NCBI RefSeq assembly: GCF_031455195.1 | Contig: NZ_JAVDSH010000002.1 | Location: 186,001 to 250,000, forward strand | Source of the DNA: Arthrobacter nitroguajacolicus_D | Lineage (GTDB): Bacteria > Actinomycetota > Actinomycetes > Actinomycetales > Micrococcaceae | DNA: 64,000 nt | Reading direction: 5' to 3' | Part shown: one piece after another, positions 16,798 to 24,916 of the stretch | Numbering within the stretch: the stretch's first letter is position 1 | Layout of the letters: each line of letters opens with the position of its first letter | The notes under the pieces: model-generated | What the model saw: the letters and a program-made list of their open reading frames with translations, nothing else | What the model was told of the DNA's origin: nothing | Database searches by the model: none | Position numbers and translations under genes: made by a program

Positions 16798-16912
16798 TCC
16801 GCAGCTGCGTTCCTCCCCGTTTGCTTTGACCCGGGAGGCCCAAGGCCCCAGGGCGGGCGCGGAAACCCGGGATCAACGCGTGCCCGCCCCGCCGGCAACT
16901 GGGGAGGAGCGC
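16775..16912. repeat. repeated GCGTTCCTCCCCGTTT elements upstream of the DUF559 gene
   Basis: Identical 16-mers lie at 16775-16790 and 16807-16822 (period 32), and a 13/16 inverted relative is at 16897-16912. Another inverted relative (AACCGGGGAGGAGCGT, 16187-16202) lies in the last codons of the DUF559 gene, so related elements bracket the gene. Confidence 0.6.
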
Positions 16913-16925
16913 GGCGGAAGAGGGG

Positions 16926-18899
16926 CTAGCCCACGTGGACCCAGGGCCGGCGGGTGATGTCCGGTTCCGCTTCCCGCAGCACTTCCCGGGTTACCGGCGC
17001 GATTTCGCCCTCGCCGAAGAACAGGAACTTGCTCAGGTTGGAGATCGGGTTTCCCTCGGTCCAGCGGAAGTAGATGTGCGGCATGAAGCCGGTGACGTCG
17101 CGGATGTGCAGCAAAACCGCGGCCAGGGTATTGGGCACGTTGTTGCTATGCACTTCCAGGATCTTGAAGCCGTGCCTCTCCTTGCCCACCACCTGCAGTT
17201 CCTGCTCAAAGTCGGAGCTGTCGTCCACGATGATCTCAATGAACACTGCGTCGCAGTCGACGGGAAGGTGGTTTGCCTGCTGGGCGTGCTGGAGCTTCTC
17301 CCGGTAACGGCTGGCGCTCAGGTGCTTGGGTTCGTGGGCGATGATCCGGACCGGACCCTCGGCGTGGTTCGCCGTGAACTCCAACGCTTTCTCGTCCAGT
17401 TTGATGTGCGTGGCCCGTAGTTCGAATGCGCGGCGCATCCGGGAGATGAAGCTGACCACCATGATGCCCAGGATGAAGAGGGCTGCGATTTTCAGGCCGT
17501 CCGGGCGTTCGATGGAGTTGACCACCGTGGTGTAGACGAAGACCAGGGAGATGATCCCGAAGCCGATGAACTGGGCCCGCTGCTTCTTGCGCCGTGCCGA
17601 AAGGGTCACCGCGATGGAAGCGGAGGTGATCAGGACAAGGACGCCGGTGGCATACGCCCCACCCTGGGCATTGACGTCGGCCTGAAAAATGATGGTCACG
17701 ATGAAGGCGATCACGGTAAAGACCAGGACCAGTGGGCGAAGGGCCCGGGCCCACGCGGGAGCCATTCCGTAGCGGGGAAGGTAGCGCGGGACGAGGTTGA
17801 GCAAGCCTGCCATGGCGGATGCGCCGGCGAACCAGAGGATCGCGATGGTGCTGATGTCGTAGACCGTTCCGAATCCGTCGCCAAGGAACTTGTGGGCGAG
17901 GTAGGCAAGTGCGCGGCCTTCGGCTTTGCCCCCGGATTCGAATTCGGCCGCCGGGATAAGCATCACCGTGGTGAAACTGGAGGTAATCAGGAACGAGCTC
18001 ATGATGATCGCCGCTGTGGTCAGGAGCCGATGGGCGCCCTTGATCCGTCCGGCGGGATTGGCTTCAGTATCGGATGGGTGACCCTTGATCTGCGGCATGA
18101 CTGCTACGCCGGTCTCGAATCCGGACAGGCCAAGGGCGAGCCGGGGGAAGACCAGGAGCGCCAGGGCAACCATCATGATGGGGTCACCATGCGATGTTGT
18201 CAGTGCTGTCCACCAGTCGGTGATGACGTGTGCTTCGGTGAAGAGGTGCCCCAGGGAAATGGTGATCACTACCAGGTTCAGGGCCAGGAAAGCGGCTACC
18301 AGGACGACGGCAACGTTGATGGCCTCTTTGAAGCCGCGAAGGAAGACCACGCCCAGTCCTGCAATCAGTGCCAAGGTGATGACGACGTGCTGCCCCTCGA
18401 GGAAGTCCGGGGCGAACGGGTTTTCGATGAGGTGGGCCGTGGCGTCGGCCGCGGACAGCGTGATGGTGATCATGAAGTCGGTGGCAGCGAAGCCCAGGAG
18501 CGCCAGAACGAAGAGCTTGCCGCTCCAGCGGGGGAGGAGGCGCTCCAGCATGGCAATGGAACCTTCACCGCGGGGGCTTTCCTTCGCAACCCTCCGGTAT
18601 ACGGGCAGGGCGCCGGCCAGGGTTGCGACAACCAGGAGCAGCGTTGCCAGCGGGGAGAGCAGGCCTGCCGCCAATGCGGCGATGGCGGGTTGGTAGCCGA
18701 GCGTGGAGAAGTAATCCAGGCCGGTGAGGCACATGACCTTCCACCAGGCCTGCGGCTTGTGCGACTCCGAGGGGCGGCCGTGGGGGCCTTGCCGCTTGCC
18801 TGAGGTGTCCGGCATTCCTTCCAGCAGCCAGGGTTTGAGCTTGAAGGAATTTTTTGGCCGGTTGGCCGGATCGGCCGGAGGCCTCGACAGGGTGGTCAC
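16926..18899 (-). CDS. APC superfamily permease with cytosolic C-terminal domain
   Basis: 657 residues, GTG start (18897-18899) with GAAAGGA 4 nt upstream. After a 50-residue hydrophilic head come 'GLDYFSTLGYQPAIAALAAG' and about 12 membrane segments of the APC amino-acid/K+ permease fold, including 'LALGLSGFETGVAVMPQIKG'. The last 165 residues are soluble ('VRIIAHEPKHLSASRYREKL', 'VDCDAVFIEIIVDDSSDFEQ'), a size and place reminiscent of regulated APC transporters such as K+ importer KimA, but I cannot match the domain. It imports an amino acid or an inorganic cation. It is divergent from the agmatinase operon. Confidence 0.82.
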   Translation of the reverse strand: MTTLSRPPADPANRPKNSFKLKPWLLEGMPDTSGKRQGPHGRPSESHKPQAWWKVMCLTGLDYFSTLGYQPAIAALAAGLLSPLATLLLVVATLAGALPVYRRVAKESPRGEGSIAMLERLLPRWSGKLFVLALLGFAATDFMITITLSAADATAHLIENPFAPDFLEGQHVVITLALIAGLGVVFLRGFKEAINVAVVLVAAFLALNLVVITISLGHLFTEAHVITDWWTALTTSHGDPIMMVALALLVFPRLALGLSGFETGVAVMPQIKGHPSDTEANPAGRIKGAHRLLTTAAIIMSSFLITSSFTTVMLIPAAEFESGGKAEGRALAYLAHKFLGDGFGTVYDISTIAILWFAGASAMAGLLNLVPRYLPRYGMAPAWARALRPLVLVFTVIAFIVTIIFQADVNAQGGAYATGVLVLITSASIAVTLSARRKKQRAQFIGFGIISLVFVYTTVVNSIERPDGLKIAALFILGIMVVSFISRMRRAFELRATHIKLDEKALEFTANHAEGPVRIIAHEPKHLSASRYREKLQHAQQANHLPVDCDAVFIEIIVDDSSDFEQELQVVGKERHGFKILEVHSNNVPNTLAAVLLHIRDVTGFMPHIYFRWTEGNPISNLSKFLFFGEGEIAPVTREVLREAEPDITRRPWVHVG

Positions 18900-19020
18900 G
18901 GTGTCCTTTCGCGCAGCACGGTGCTGCTCCCGGTCGAGCGTAGGACCGCCTTCGACGTCGGCACCCCCGTTTTTATGGAATCTTTACGCCCGCTGTGATG
19001 GGCGTCTCACGTCTTTTGAA

Positions 19021-19034
19021 AGTTGTAAACAACT
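19021..19034. promoter_or_regulatory. palindrome upstream of the agmatinase operon, candidate XRE-cupin operator
   Basis: AGTTGTAAACAACT is an inverted repeat with 6-bp arms and an AA centre, 26 bp upstream of a TATGAT -10. Its GTTGT/ACAAC half-sites match those in the symporter/regulator promoter region. Confidence 0.55.
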
Positions 19035-19059
19035 GATGCTTATTAGGCAACTTCGAGTG

Positions 19060-19065
19060 TATGAT
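19060..19065 (+). promoter_or_regulatory. -10 element of the agmatinase operon
   Basis: TATGAT matches the -10 consensus at five of six bases and lies 50 nt upstream of the TTG start at 19116. The -35 is weak (TGCTTA at 19037-19042), in line with regulated transcription. Confidence 0.5.
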
Positions 19066-19115
19066 GGGTGTCACAGTCACTGATTCACCCCCGATCCACT
19101 AAGGAGTGGCGCATT

Positions 19116-20177
19116 TTGGAAGAGCTCCGTATTGAGGCCAACGGAAACCTTGGTCCCATCGATTCGTCCCGCATCCCGCGCTATGCCGGTGCCGCCACCT
19201 ACGCCCGCCTGCCCCGCCTTGACCAGGTCGCCAAGGCTGACGTCACTGTTGTTGGCGTCCCCTTCGACTCAGGCGTCTCGTACCGCCCGGGCGCGCGCTT
19301 CGGCGCCAACCACGTACGTGAGGCCAGCCGCCTGCTGCGCCCCTACAACCCTGCGTGGGATGTCAGCCCGTTTGAAAACATCCAGGTCGCCGACGCTGGT
19401 GACATGGCCGTGAACCCCTTCAACATCAATGAGGCGATCGAGACCATCCAGCAGAACGCCCTGGACCTCACCGCCAACGGCAGCAAGCTGGTTACCCTCG
19501 GCGGTGACCACACCATCGCCCTCCCGCTCTTGAGGGCAGCAGCAGAGCGCGCCGGCGAACCCATCGCGATGCTCCACTTCGACGCGCACCTGGATACCTG
19601 GGACACATACTTCGGCGCGGAGTACACCCACGGCACCCCGTTCCGCCGTGCCGTGGAAGAGGGCATCCTGGACACGGAAGCCATTAGCCACGTGGGTACC
19701 CGCGGTCCGCTTTACGGCAAGAAGGACCTCGACGACGACCACCGCTTCGGGTTCGGAATCGTCACCTCCGCGGACGTCTACTACCAGGGCGTCCTGGAAA
19801 CGGTCGCGAAGATCCGGGACCGCATCGGCAACCGTCCGCTGTACATCTCCGTGGACATTGACGTCCTGGATCCCGCGCACGCACCCGGCACCGGCACTCC
19901 CGAGGCCGGCGGGATCAGCAGCCGCGAACTCCTCGAAATCATCCGGGGTTTCCGCGGCATGAACCTTGTTGGCGCGGACATCGTCGAAGTTGCTCCCGCC
20001 TACGACCATGCGGAGATCACCGGTGTTGCCGGCAGCCACGTCGCCTACGAGCTCGTCACCCTGATGGCAGACAACGCCGTCGAAGACGATCGGCTGGGCG
20101 CCCCCAACGGCTACGCGCAGCAGGCACTCGGCGCCCGCATCGAGGAACTCGCAAAAGCCTCGGGAGACCAGCGATGA
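19116..20177 (+). CDS. speB: agmatinase (ureohydrolase family)
   Basis: 353 residues from the TTG at 19116, chosen because AAGGAG (19101-19106) precedes it by 9 nt; a GTG 48 nt upstream lacks a site. All ureohydrolase manganese motifs are present: 'LGGDHTIALPL', 'LHFDAHLDTW' and 'SVDIDVLDPAHAPGTGTPE'. The enzyme hydrolyses agmatine to putrescine and urea; guanidinobutyrase or guanidinopropionase activity is possible because these families overlap. It overlaps the next gene by ATGA, so it is co-translated with a TPP enzyme, an uncommon partner for agmatinase. A GTTGT palindrome upstream suggests control by the XRE-cupin protein at 15481. Confidence 0.88.
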   Translation: MEELRIEANGNLGPIDSSRIPRYAGAATYARLPRLDQVAKADVTVVGVPFDSGVSYRPGARFGANHVREASRLLRPYNPAWDVSPFENIQVADAGDMAVNPFNINEAIETIQQNALDLTANGSKLVTLGGDHTIALPLLRAAAERAGEPIAMLHFDAHLDTWDTYFGAEYTHGTPFRRAVEEGILDTEAISHVGTRGPLYGKKDLDDDHRFGFGIVTSADVYYQGVLETVAKIRDRIGNRPLYISVDIDVLDPAHAPGTGTPEAGGISSRELLEIIRGFRGMNLVGADIVEVAPAYDHAEITGVAGSHVAYELVTLMADNAVEDDRLGAPNGYAQQALGARIEELAKASGDQR

Positions 20178-21877
20178 TCGATTTCGATCCGGGCACGGCA
20201 GCGCCCACCAAGGGGACCAACCAGCGCAATGGCGGGGACCTCGTCGTCGAGACCCTCGAAGCGCTGGGCGCGAAGACTGTTTTCGGTATCCCGGGCCAGC
20301 ATGCGCTGGGCCTCTTCGACGCCATGGGACGCGGCAACCTGCACTTCGTTTCCTCCCGGGTGGAGAACAACTCGGCGTTCGCCGCTGACGGTTATTCCCG
20401 CGCCACCGGTGAGGTGGGTGTGCTGTTCCTGTCCACGGGTCCGGGCGCGCTGACGTCCCTTGCCGGTTTGCAGGAGGCTTACGCCACGGGTGTTCCGATG
20501 GTGGTTGTTGCCAGCCAGATCCCGCTCGATGGTTTGGGCGCCCGCCGCAAGGGCATGCTGCACCAGCTCGATGACCAGAAGGCCTCGGCCGCGAATGTCA
20601 CCAAGAGCCAGCGACTGATCCAGCACGCCTCCGGTATCCCGTCGGCGATCCAGGACGCCTGGACCGAGGCGATTTCCTCGCCGCAGGGTCCTGTGTGGAT
20701 CGAGATCCCGCAGAACGTCCTGCTGGATCCCATCATGGTCCCGCCGGTGGAAGACGCCCTGGCCGAGGCATTCGACAACCCGCCGCGCGTCGAGCTGATC
20801 CGGGAGGCCGTGAAGTGGCTTTCGACGGCGGAACGTCCGGCGATCATCGCAGGCGGCGGTACCCGCCGTGGCCGGGCCGAGAAGTCGCTGCTCTCGATTG
20901 CAGAGCAGCTGCGGGCCCCGGTCATCTGCACACCCGGCGGCAACGGTGCGTTCCCTTGGACCCACGAACTGTCGTTGCAGTCGTGGATCGAGGACCGGTA
21001 CATGACTGATGTCCTCGAAGACGCCGATGTCCTGATAGTGATTGGCTCGTCGCTGGGTGAAGTGACCTCGAACTACTTCACGTTCGAACCGCGCGGCCGG
21101 ATCATCCAGATCGACGCCGAACCACGCGTTCTGGAATCCAACCGGCCAGGCTTGGGCATTCGCGCCGACGCAGGCCAGGCACTCGCTGCGCTGGATGAAG
21201 CCCTCGCAGCAGCGGGGGTGGCGGATGCAACCAAGCGTGATTGGCACGGAACCAGCCCGGAAGACGTGGTCAAAGAGTCCCTGGCAAAGGTCAAGGCACG
21301 GTTGGAATCCCAGGACCTGGCCAAGGAACTGAAGTTCATGTCGGACATCCGCGAGGCTGTGCCGGCGGACATGCAGACGTTCTGGGACATGACCATCTCC
21401 GCATACTGGGGCTGGAGCTGCTGGGACGCCCGGCAGGGCCAGTTCCACTCAGCGCAGGGCGCGGGCGGCCTCGGTTACGGGTTCCCTGCCGCTATCGGTG
21501 GAGCAGTCGGGTTGGAGACCTCGGGTAAACCGAGCCGTGTGCTCGCCGTGTCCGGTGACGGTTCATCCATGTACTCCATCTCCGAGCTCGCCACCGCGAA
21601 GCAGCACAACGTACCGGTCACCTGGTTGATCGTGGACGACGGCGGCTACGGCATCCTTCGTGAATACATGGTGGGTGCCTTTGGGCAGGCCACGGCCACC
21701 GAACTTGCCCGTCCGGACTTCGTGAAGCTGGCCGAGTCATTCGGCGTCCCGGCCCGTCGGGTAGCCCCCGAGGAAGTGGGGGACGCGCTTAAGGCGTCCT
21801 TCGAAGCGGACGGACCCAACGTCGTCGTGGTTGAGACGTTGCTGAAGATGTTCGGCCCCACTCACCTGGACGACTAA
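20174..21877 (+). CDS. thiamine pyrophosphate-dependent enzyme (acetolactate synthase-like)
   Basis: 567 residues, ATG overlapping the agmatinase stop. It has the three-domain layout of AHAS/benzoylformate decarboxylase enzymes: Pyr domain with Glu64 in 'SSRVENNSAFAADGYSR', central domain, and PP domain with GDG at 461-463 followed by 'WLIVDDGGYG', the Mg/TPP motif. It could decarboxylate or carboligate a 2-oxo acid. Its place directly after agmatinase suggests a step on a guanidino or amino-acid-derived 2-oxo acid (inference). No small regulatory AHAS subunit is nearby, so acetolactate synthesis for branched amino acids is unlikely. Confidence 0.85.
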   Translation: MIDFDPGTAAPTKGTNQRNGGDLVVETLEALGAKTVFGIPGQHALGLFDAMGRGNLHFVSSRVENNSAFAADGYSRATGEVGVLFLSTGPGALTSLAGLQEAYATGVPMVVVASQIPLDGLGARRKGMLHQLDDQKASAANVTKSQRLIQHASGIPSAIQDAWTEAISSPQGPVWIEIPQNVLLDPIMVPPVEDALAEAFDNPPRVELIREAVKWLSTAERPAIIAGGGTRRGRAEKSLLSIAEQLRAPVICTPGGNGAFPWTHELSLQSWIEDRYMTDVLEDADVLIVIGSSLGEVTSNYFTFEPRGRIIQIDAEPRVLESNRPGLGIRADAGQALAALDEALAAAGVADATKRDWHGTSPEDVVKESLAKVKARLESQDLAKELKFMSDIREAVPADMQTFWDMTISAYWGWSCWDARQGQFHSAQGAGGLGYGFPAAIGGAVGLETSGKPSRVLAVSGDGSSMYSISELATAKQHNVPVTWLIVDDGGYGILREYMVGAFGQATATELARPDFVKLAESFGVPARRVAPEEVGDALKASFEADGPNVVVVETLLKMFGPTHLDD

Positions 21878-21893
21878 AACGCCAAACAGTCAG

Positions 21894-21923
21894 CCCCCGC
21901 ACGGTCATCCGTGCGGGGGTTTT
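21894..21923 (+). terminator. rho-independent terminator
   Basis: A perfect 11-bp stem (CCCCCGCACGG / CCGTGCGGGGG) with TCAT loop is followed by TTTT, 16 nt after the TPP enzyme stop. Confidence 0.9.
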
Positions 21924-21926
21924 CTG

Positions 21927-21989
21927 CGCTGTGGGGCCTGCTCTGCTCCCCAAATTCGTTCATTGGGGCGCAAAGCGGGCCCCACAACG
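21927..21989. repeat. REP-like intergenic palindrome, copy 2
   Basis: Arms TGTGGGGCCTGCT (21930-21942) and AGCGGGCCCCACA (21974-21986) pair with one G-T, and the outer CG/CG pairs extend to 21927 and 21989. The arms are nearly identical to the copy at 13515-13577, but the loop sequence differs. It follows a terminator directly and precedes the MarR promoter. Confidence 0.75.
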
Positions 21990-22017
21990 CCTCCACGAAC
22001 TCCATCATTAGTTTCCC

Positions 22018-22053
22018 AAAGCAATCAATCTGAGTTATAGTTGCTTTAGGCAA
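22018..22053 (+). promoter_or_regulatory. promoter and candidate MarR operator
   Basis: TATAGT (22036-22041) is a good -10. It is overlapped by TTGC-TTTAG-GCAA (22041-22053), and AAAGCAA (22018-22024) is the inverse of TTGCTTT (22041-22047). A MarR dimer bound here would occlude its own promoter, giving drug- or ligand-inducible expression of the MarR-MFS operon. Confidence 0.5.
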
Positions 22054-22074
22054 ACAAAAAGAGGGGTGTTTCCC

Positions 22075-22557
22075 ATGTCCGTCGGTTCTGCCACCGCAAC
22101 CGATCTTGTTCATCAAATCTTCGACCTCCAGCGAACCCTGCGTTGCGTGGTGACCGCCCACATGGCCCGCGTTCCCGACGTCGGAATGGCGCTCCAAGGC
22201 GTCATGCGGTTCATCGGCGAGGGGGAGGCCCGCGCGACGCACCTCGCTTCGCGCCTGGGCGTCAGCGCTCCGGTCCTGAGCAGGCACATCGCGGAACTCG
22301 AAGAGCTCGGCTTTGTGGTCCGTCGTCCGGATCCGGCAGACGGCAGGGCGCAACTCCTGGCCCTCACCGAAAAGGGTGCGGCCAAGCTGCACGAATTCGA
22401 AGAACAACGCAGCGTGAGACTGCGGGATTACCTGGCGGATTGGAGCGAGGCTGACGCCCTCGAGGCCTCCCAGGTGATCAACAAACTCACGGAGTCCCTC
22501 AAGGACTCAATCCGGGCAACGGCGGCCGGCTCCATCACAACAAACCAGACAGCTTAG
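22075..22557 (+). CDS. MarR family transcriptional regulator
   Basis: 160 residues from the ATG at 22075, which has GAGGGG 8 nt upstream; a GTG 9 nt earlier overlaps that site and is less likely. The winged helix is clear: 'THLASRLGVSAPVLSRHIAELEELGFVVRRPDPADGRAQLLALTEKG' (about 52-98), with the wing DGR. It is the first gene of an operon with a DHA2 efflux pump whose start follows 10 nt later, the classic repressor-pump arrangement. Overlapping palindromes in the promoter suggest autorepression. Confidence 0.9.
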   Translation: MSVGSATATDLVHQIFDLQRTLRCVVTAHMARVPDVGMALQGVMRFIGEGEARATHLASRLGVSAPVLSRHIAELEELGFVVRRPDPADGRAQLLALTEKGAAKLHEFEEQRSVRLRDYLADWSEADALEASQVINKLTESLKDSIRATAAGSITTNQTA

Positions 22558-22566
22558 GAGCCCGGA

Positions 22567-24606
22567 ATGGCTAAACCAACACAAACCCCGACGGCGGTGG
22601 GCGCCGTAGCAAATGCTGCTGCGCCCATGACGCACCGGCAGATCATGGAAGCCCTGACCGGCCTCCTCGCGGCTTTCTTCACGGCGATCCTCAGCAGCAC
22701 GATCGTCGCCAACGCACTGCCAACCATCATGTCCGAGCTCAAGGGCACTCAGACCGACTTCGCGTGGGTCATCACGGCAGCGCTCCTGGCGAACGCCGCC
22801 ACCACGCCCATCTGGGGCAAACTCGCTGACCTCTTCGACAAGAAGCTCCTGGTCCAGCTGAGCATTATCATCTTCGTGGCGGGCTCGGTCATGGCCGGCC
22901 TGTCCGAGACCATCCCGCTGCTGCTGACCGCACGCGTCATCCAAGGTATCGCGATGGGTGGCCTTACCGCCCTGGCGCAGGCGATCATCGGTTCCATGAT
23001 CCCGCCGCGCGACCGCGGAAAGTACTCGGGTTACATGGGCGCTGTCATGGCAGTCGGCACCGCTGGCGGCCCGCTGCTGGGTGGCTTCATTGTTGACAGC
23101 CCGCTCGGCTGGCGCTGGACGTTCTTCGTCTGTGTTCCCTTGGCTGTTGTGGCACTGATCCTCCTCCAGATCACCCTCAAGATTGAGCACATCAAGCGCC
23201 CCGCCAAGATCGACTGGCTTGGTTCCATCCTCCTCACCTCCGGCGTGAGCCTGCTCCTGATCTGGGTTTCCTTCGCCGGTAACCCGGACTACTACGACTG
23301 GTTCTCCTGGCAGTCCGCGCTCATGGTCGGCGGCGGCGTAGCCTTGCTTGCCCTCCTGGTGTTCGTGGAAACCAAGGTTGCCCAGCCGATCATCCCGCTG
23401 AAGATCATCTCCGAGCGCACCACCGCACTGGCCATCGTTGCGTCGATCGCCGTAGGTATCGCCATGTTCGGTTCCTCCACCTTCCTGGGCCAGTATTTCC
23501 AGGTGGCTCGTGGCGCCACGCCTACCGAGGCTGGCCTCCTGACGCTGCCCATGATCGCGGGCAACCTTATTGGTTCGGTGGCATCGGGCATCCTGATCAG
23601 CCGCTTTGGTAAGTGGAAGCGGTTCCTGATCGCAGGTTCGGTGCTGCTCATTGGTGGCCTGGCCTTCGCCGGCACCATGGACCACACCACGGAACTGTGG
23701 ATCGTTGCCATTTACACCGGTGTGTTCGGCCTCGGCTTGGGCATGCTGATGCAGAACCTTGTGCTGGCCGTACAGAACACCGTCCAGGCCAAGGACATCG
23801 GAACGGCAAGTGCTTCGGTGGCATTCTTCCGGTCGGTGGGTGGCGCGATCGGCGTCTCCGTCCTCGGCGCCATCATGTCCAACCACGTGAAGGACCTTGC
23901 CGTGGAAGGAATGGCTGCTGCTGGCATCCCCGTCCAGGGTAGCGGGTCCGGAGCCAGCATGGACCTGGCCGATATGCCTGCTCCCATCGCCGAGATCATG
24001 CGCGCTGCCTACGGTGATGCAACCGCACAGATCTTCCTTATTTCCGCGATCATCAGCGTGGTGGCCCTCCTGGCCGTGCTGTTCATCAAGGAACGTCCCC
24101 TGCGCCGCACGGTTGATGCCGCTCCCGAAAAGGAACTGATCGCCACGGCTTCCGGCGACGCCGGAATGTCCCTGGACACCTCGTCCCTGGACGCGGTAAA
24201 GACCGACGACGGCGGCAGCGGCCTGGGTGCCGAACGCCCCGCCGGTGGGGCGGACCGCCGGATTCCGAAGCAGGATTCCGGATCCGACCTGGACCTGGAG
24301 TTCGCTCGGATCCTCACCCAGGAACGGCCTCACGCCGCTGGTGACGTCAAGGAAGTCCAGGAGCAGCTGTCCCGGACGCAGTACGTCCTGGCCGAACAGC
24401 AATTGCAGCTCAGCCGCGCCAACGTTGAACTCCAGGCACGCTTGCGGGAGCAGCAAGCGATCGCGCAGCAACAGGCCACCACGGCCGAAGAGCTGGCGGC
24501 GATTCGCAAGGAGCTCAAGCGCGAACGCAGGCAGCAGGAACGCATGGCACTCCTGCTTCTCCAGGGCGCTGAGGCCCGTGCGGACCACGGTAAACACGCT
24601 GGCTAA
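22567..24606 (+). CDS. DHA2 family (EmrB/QacA) drug:H+ MFS transporter with C-terminal coiled coil
   Basis: 679 residues, AGGAG 6 nt before the ATG. About 14 membrane segments fill residues 30-505, with MFS motif A-like 'GKLADLFDKKLLVQ' and motif C-like 'GTAGGPLLGGFIVD'. After the last membrane segment the chain continues about 165 residues, longer than usual; residues about 590-670 are Gln/Glu/Arg/Leu-rich heptads ('EEQ'-type 'LSRTQYVLAEQQLQLSRANVEL') that should form a coiled coil in the cytosol. It exports drugs or toxic metabolites using proton motive force. The MarR gene just upstream should control it. Confidence 0.9.
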   Translation: MAKPTQTPTAVGAVANAAAPMTHRQIMEALTGLLAAFFTAILSSTIVANALPTIMSELKGTQTDFAWVITAALLANAATTPIWGKLADLFDKKLLVQLSIIIFVAGSVMAGLSETIPLLLTARVIQGIAMGGLTALAQAIIGSMIPPRDRGKYSGYMGAVMAVGTAGGPLLGGFIVDSPLGWRWTFFVCVPLAVVALILLQITLKIEHIKRPAKIDWLGSILLTSGVSLLLIWVSFAGNPDYYDWFSWQSALMVGGGVALLALLVFVETKVAQPIIPLKIISERTTALAIVASIAVGIAMFGSSTFLGQYFQVARGATPTEAGLLTLPMIAGNLIGSVASGILISRFGKWKRFLIAGSVLLIGGLAFAGTMDHTTELWIVAIYTGVFGLGLGMLMQNLVLAVQNTVQAKDIGTASASVAFFRSVGGAIGVSVLGAIMSNHVKDLAVEGMAAAGIPVQGSGSGASMDLADMPAPIAEIMRAAYGDATAQIFLISAIISVVALLAVLFIKERPLRRTVDAAPEKELIATASGDAGMSLDTSSLDAVKTDDGGSGLGAERPAGGADRRIPKQDSGSDLDLEFARILTQERPHAAGDVKEVQEQLSRTQYVLAEQQLQLSRANVELQARLREQQAIAQQQATTAEELAAIRKELKRERRQQERMALLLLQGAEARADHGKHAG

Positions 24607-24916
24607 TGCCTTCTAGTTCCTGCCCTTGTTCGTAACCCCCGGCGTAGTTCGGCCGGTGTAGCGAACGAGGGCCGGAGCAAGGGCGCCGGCTGGGTGACCA
24701 GCCGGCGCTTCGCTGTGTTAAGACGCTGCCCTTGCTGGGCCACGTGCACCCGGGGGAGCACCCGGGACACGGGAAATACTCCGCTGGGATGATCTTTTCC
24801 GTAGGTTGTTTCGCCGCAGCAAAGGATTTCGTACAGTGGGGAGGCTAATACTGTCAGCCCCTGCTGCAAAACTTCTTCCTATCTCATTCACGCACTCTTT
24901 CTAAGGACACGTGGGC
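24607..24916. other. 310-bp intergenic region between the efflux pump and the ABC exporter
   Basis: It contains one clear terminator (24683-24708) and a weak -10 candidate for the ABC operon (TACAGT, 24832-24837). I see no convincing small gene: the 88-codon minus-strand frame here has no ribosome site and no protein-like composition. Confidence 0.6.
24683..24710 (+). terminator. terminator of the MarR-MFS operon
   Basis: A perfect 11-bp stem GCGCCGGCTGG / CCAGCCGGCGC (24683-24693, 24698-24708) with a GTGA loop is followed by TTCGCTGTGTT, a poor T tract. Confidence 0.75.

Noticed and set aside
18900..19115. c-di-AMP (ydaO) riboswitch before the APC permease
   Set aside because: Considered because of the resemblance to KimA-type transporters, but the leader is too short and lacks a recognisable core.
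22507..24597. 696-codon open frame on the minus strand opposite the DHA2 pump
   Set aside because: It follows from codon bias of the real gene on the + strand, has low-complexity composition (His/Gly/Glu/Asp-rich) and no ribosome site; the + strand frame has clear membrane segments and family motifs.
24603..24869. 88-codon minus-strand frame in the gap before the ABC operon
   Set aside because: It crosses the terminator hairpin, has no ribosome site and no protein-like pattern.
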